From Theocolax elegans (taxonomy: Eukaryota > Arthropoda > Insecta > Hymenoptera > Cerocephalidae): DNA of 64,000 nucleotides. The notes beneath the pieces were generated by a model. The model saw only the letters and a list, made by a program, of their open reading frames with translations, was not told the DNA's origin and searched no databases. Numbering within the stretch: position 1 is the stretch's first letter; every line of letters begins with the position of its first letter. The stretch lies in NCBI GenBank assembly GCA_026168455.1, contig CM047430.1, positions 1,875,473 through 1,939,472 on the forward strand, given 5' to 3'. The position numbers and the translations under genes are program-made. Below are positions 60,746 through 64,000 of the stretch, one piece after another.

Positions 60746-60758
60746 ACGTTGGGCGCCA
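60746..60758 (-). other. E3 primer-binding site, tRNA-Lys type
   Basis: Minus strand TGGCGCCCAACGT directly adjoining the 5' LTR; 13 of 13 bases complement the 3' end of insect tRNA-Lys(CTT) as I recall it. Confidence 0.85.
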
Positions 60759-61797
60759 TGTAACAGTTTGGTTGCCGCCCGGATGTTTATTTTAATATCG
60801 CGGCTGCTCAGCGGTACGGTTAAACTTACCGTATTTAAATAAACATATTTTTCCCGCGATGCGGCGACGGTTACCTGTCCGTTCTACCAAATCTGTTAAA
60901 TGTTAGTCTGAAACCGAGTTACTGTTTCAGATAACAACCAGGTAAAATTCAAATCTGAAATTGACCGCGAAACAGGGATATCGCGTCGAGCACTTGTCAA
61001 CCAGAAATATACGAGCTCTTAGGATTACGGAAGGAATCGTACGTGGTTAAATTCAATTAATTGAACACCAGATTGAATTCTAATAATGATATGAATTTAT
61101 TGAAATAAAGATAAAGAAAGATAACAAATAAAATATCTGATTGTCGCCGAGGTCTACGCTTTGAATTACAAGTCGGTAAACGGCCGACTTGTAGAGAGAG
61201 GAATAAAATATCGCGAACTAAAATAATATATCCAGTCAACGAAACTGGTATAAAGCAACACGATTAAGTGCGAATGAAAACACGATCGCGTGAAGTGGTA
61301 CCACTTACTTTGTACGCTGCTGTAGTCGTTGGTAAATAACGACCAGCCGATCGGTTGCTTTCTCTCTCTCTCACTCTCGCTGCGGTGTCGGACAGATTGT
61401 CCGCTCGCCCGTGCACCGGGGTTGTGTGGCTGCAGGCAGATGCACGGTGTAGCACCACTCACTGCAAATGCAGGATCGGCCTGCAGTCGAAACGCACACA
61501 CAAAACGCACGGTAAATCACAGCACGGCGAAGCTAAACACGGGACGCGGGGGGATCACACCTGTCACGTAAGAAGGTGGCTATCACTCTCTCCAGTGCGC
61601 GCGAATCTCCCCCTTACCTCTCTAATCAGGTGCGTGCGCGAATCTTTCGCGCGCGAAGTCGATCCCGCCCGTGTAGCTACGACGAACCGAGCCGAGCCGA
61701 ATCTCGCCGGCTCGAACCGATGCGAACATTATGATACTGTTCGCTCGTGTTGCTCGAATTCGTCAAACGGTGAGGTAAACAGTACCTTACCGTTACA
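60759..61797 (-). repeat. E3 5' LTR
   Basis: 1,039 bp, about five transitions from the 3' LTR (for example near 61023, 61069, 61276, 61380 and 61593). Expected promoter of E3. Confidence 0.95.
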
Positions 61798-61801
61798 CCC
61801 T

Positions 61802-62115
61802 TTAATTAACCTAATAACATGTTCGAATCGAATTATTTAATTTATGAAATATGTTACTTAAAACGGATAAGTAACATAAAAATATTTCAAAAACGTGTAT
61901 ACTATACATCTAAATAGTATCATCCAATAATGTTTAAGAGTCAAACTAACCTAAAATATTAATTACTACTGTTAAAAATATTAAAACGTAATGCTACAAG
62001 TAATTAATTATACAATATGTATTAAATATTTAATTAAATAATTTATTTATTAATAATTAAATTAGTTGCTAATCACTGAATTTAAGTAATATAAATGTTT
62101 TCGAATAATGAAAAA
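61802..62115. repeat. AT-rich repeat, right side of the E3 target
   Basis: Continuation of the inverted AT-rich unit interrupted by E3 (ttaattaacctaataacatg), then the AT-rich body that accompanies the tRNA-like heads. No gene. Confidence 0.6.
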
Positions 62116-62190
62116 AAAAATTAAGCTATCGAGTTTTGAACCCGCGACCCCTTGGGTAACTGTATGCATACCGCGTGACAATTATAAGGT
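62116..62190 (-). repeat. tRNA-like repeat head, copy 3 (partial)
   Basis: Minus strand has ggttacccaagggg-like and gcgggttcaaaactcgatag, matching the 3' half of the heads at 30222 and 52081; the upstream C-rich box is not recognisable. Confidence 0.55.
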
Positions 62191-64000
62191 GGATGCTACG
62201 TTTTGTAATTTGTAAATTAGTAAAAACGTGCTGGACGAAACGGTTCTAGGGGTTTTCTACGATCAGTAATCGATTGGTGGCGAAAGAATATAAATATAAA
62301 CTGATTTAAAAAAGAAAAAAAATATTATTTTTGTGAAATATTGGTAAATATTGGTTTTACCTGTTGCTACATAAAAATAAATACACAATTATGCGCAAGA
62401 AACCTTAACAGCTGTTACTTTTTATTCTATTTTATTTTCAGTTTATTTTGAAAATTGTTAATTTAATAGTTTGGAATTGTGAAATCGGTCTCTCTTCAAC
62501 GTCCTCGCTACTGCGCGGATACATCGCGAGCGGGCCCGCGCCAATCAAGAGATACCTACTCGCTGATTCTTACATGACTATTTAATCCAGTCGGATTAGA
62601 CTTTTTTCAAAAAAAGATTATGTAAAAGCATTTTTATTATCTATATTTTATGACGTGGTATTCGCGAACCCGGTATAATTAATTATTATTAATAATTAAA
62701 ATTAACCATTGGGCCGCGTTGCCCAATACCGCGCACACAATTAATTTATTTGTTTACCGAACTGCGGCTGTCGCCAGGAACGCGAGTTCGCTGGGACGAA
62801 CGGTGTGGAGGATTCGGGCGATCCTCCTTGCCTCGACACGATATGAAAATTAAATTAATGTCGGCGGGAGCGGGGAGAACAAAATAAACACACAACGATT
62901 AGAATAAAAAAAAGAGAAATATTTATTCAAGTTAAAATAATTAACAAAATGGCCACTCGGGCCGGGTGCCGCGACAAAGTTATTTCGCGCGGGCGGAAGT
63001 CCCGGGAAACCTGCCGGATCGAGATCCTCGCCTGCGACAGGTTTCACTCCCGGGAATCGCTGTTCGAGTACCGTTGTACTTGAACACACTCCCATGGTAC
63101 ACACACACACAAGGGAGGGGGAGGGTCCCGATAATAAATTGTCACTTACCGGTGACGCTCCTCGGGGATGGCTCAGCCGATCCTCGGCGACTGGTCGACC
63201 TCCTTGACAAGGGGACGACCGGTGGTTGAGGTGGTGAAGGCGGCCCTTGCCGCGGCGAGCGAATCGCGATCCGCGGTATCACCCGCGCACGACCCCGTCC
63301 TTTGGTTCACACACACACACAAACACACACCTCACGGAACACATGTTTTAGTCCACCCGGGTCTCCGCACCTAGCTCTGCTCCGGAACAACCGTTCACAG
63401 AGCTTAATGCAGGAGGGGGTGGGGCGTACTCTCGGCACTCACGAGCAGTACGGAACGTCTAGACGATATAATAATTCGTCCCGATCGACGGATCATTACG
63501 CACTGATTAGGCGATCGCCTAATTTCTCGAAAAAGGGATGAGAGTGGGGAAACTCACACACTCTTTCGCGCTCCCATCCCTACGTATAGTCGCGCGCGTA
63601 ATTATACACTCGTAGAAAAGTAAACAAGTGTCGTCGGTTGGCCTTGACATACGAAAGGCTCCGACGACTTACAATTCGCGAATTTAAGTACTCTATTCGT
63701 CGTGAATAGATTGTGTGACGATTTCCGTCGCAAAGCCCCCCCCCCTAGACTCCACTTCCCTCGGGAAGGCCGAGTCGAAAGAAAGGCACAATCTATCCAC
63801 GACTGCGCGCTGTACGTTTCTCTTCTTTTCTTCAATTGGAGGCTGCTTCAATGATTCTTCGTGCTTCGTATGATATTGACGTGGCATACAGTCACCAAGC
63901 CTAGCCTTCGCTGACTGTTCTCACGTACGCCGATACGTTTTCCCTACCGCTTTACATGGCAACCCGAGGTGGTACATATCTCTTCACATCGGATATGTGT
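62191..64000. other. Unclassified, partly GC-rich block
   Basis: 62191-62500 is mixed AT-rich. From about 62500 the sequence becomes GC- and CpG-rich with CA-repeat patches (63098-63112, 63306-63330), a hairpin attgggc-cgcgtt-gcccaat at about 62708, and putative minus-strand splice-donor-like ggtaagtg at about 63145. Composition resembles the LTR/leader of elements such as E3, but no partner LTR, primer site or gene lies in the window. The short open frames here have no recognisable domain. Confidence 0.4.

Larger units (their letters stand above)
52923..61797 (-). mobile_element. E3: gypsy-type retroelement, 8,875 bp
   Basis: Two LTRs of 1,039 bp each (52923-53961 and 60759-61797), beginning tgtaacagtttgg and ending ccttaccgttaca. 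CCCT target duplication at 52919-52922 and 61798-61801. I count about five differences between the LTRs, all transitions, about 0.5 percent, so this is the youngest insertion here. Minus-strand order: tRNA-Lys primer site, leader, gag, pol, polypurine tract. No env: only about 110 bp lie between the pol stop and the LTR. Domain content and primer type resemble E2. Both gag and pol carry breaks. Confidence 0.95.

Overview
The window looks like heterochromatin from an insect genome, most probably an ant or another hymenopteran. That is an inference from the repeat families, the AT-rich background, the CpG-rich LTRs and a mariner-type transposase of a kind common in ants. I see no host protein-coding gene that I can defend. 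Almost everything is mobile or satellite DNA. I label three Ty3/gypsy-type LTR retroelements E1, E2 and E3; their coding strand is minus in all three main copies.

Layout. 1-163: fragment of an E1 gag on the plus strand, ending at a 100-base assembly gap (164-263). 264-738: piece of an R1-like LINE. 739-2061: truncated E1 LTR. 2062-12359 and 14652-19719: one array of a roughly 332-bp satellite, split by a 2,292-bp insertion (12360-14651) that has TG...CA ends and a 4-bp target duplication, probably a solo LTR. 19720-21166: a second E1 LTR, opposite in orientation to the first, which cuts E2. 21167-29217: decayed E2 (pol, gag, leader, tRNA-Lys primer site, probable 5' LTR). 29218-33400: AT-rich repeats, including a tRNA-like repeat head, an inverted repeat and two minisatellites. 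33401-45316: complete E1 with 1,522-bp LTRs, TTAT target duplication, gag, pol and env. 45317-48730: minisatellites and a 0.55-kb segmental duplication. 49692-50320: truncated mariner-type transposase followed by four tandem hairpins that match the replication-dependent histone mRNA 3' stem-loop. 50320-52918: AT-rich degenerate repeats. 52919-61801: E3 with 1,039-bp LTRs and CCCT target duplication. 61802-64000: AT-rich repeat remnants, then an unclassified GC-rich block.

How the parts relate. E1 encodes a gag with three zinc knuckles, a protease-RT-RNase H-integrase polyprotein and a membrane glycoprotein whose sequence pattern resembles the glycoproteins of chuvirus-type negative-strand RNA viruses, not the usual gypsy Env. 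Its reading frames are long and open, but a 500-bp tandem duplication at the pol/env border has altered the end of pol. E3 is the youngest insertion by LTR similarity (about 5 differences in 1,039 bp), yet its gag and pol each carry breaks. E2 is older, nested under E1 and full of stops. The points that most deserve a second look are the four histone-type stem-loops behind a transposase, the capture of an RNA-virus-like glycoprotein by a gypsy-type element, and the satellite array bounded on both sides by oppositely oriented E1 LTRs.
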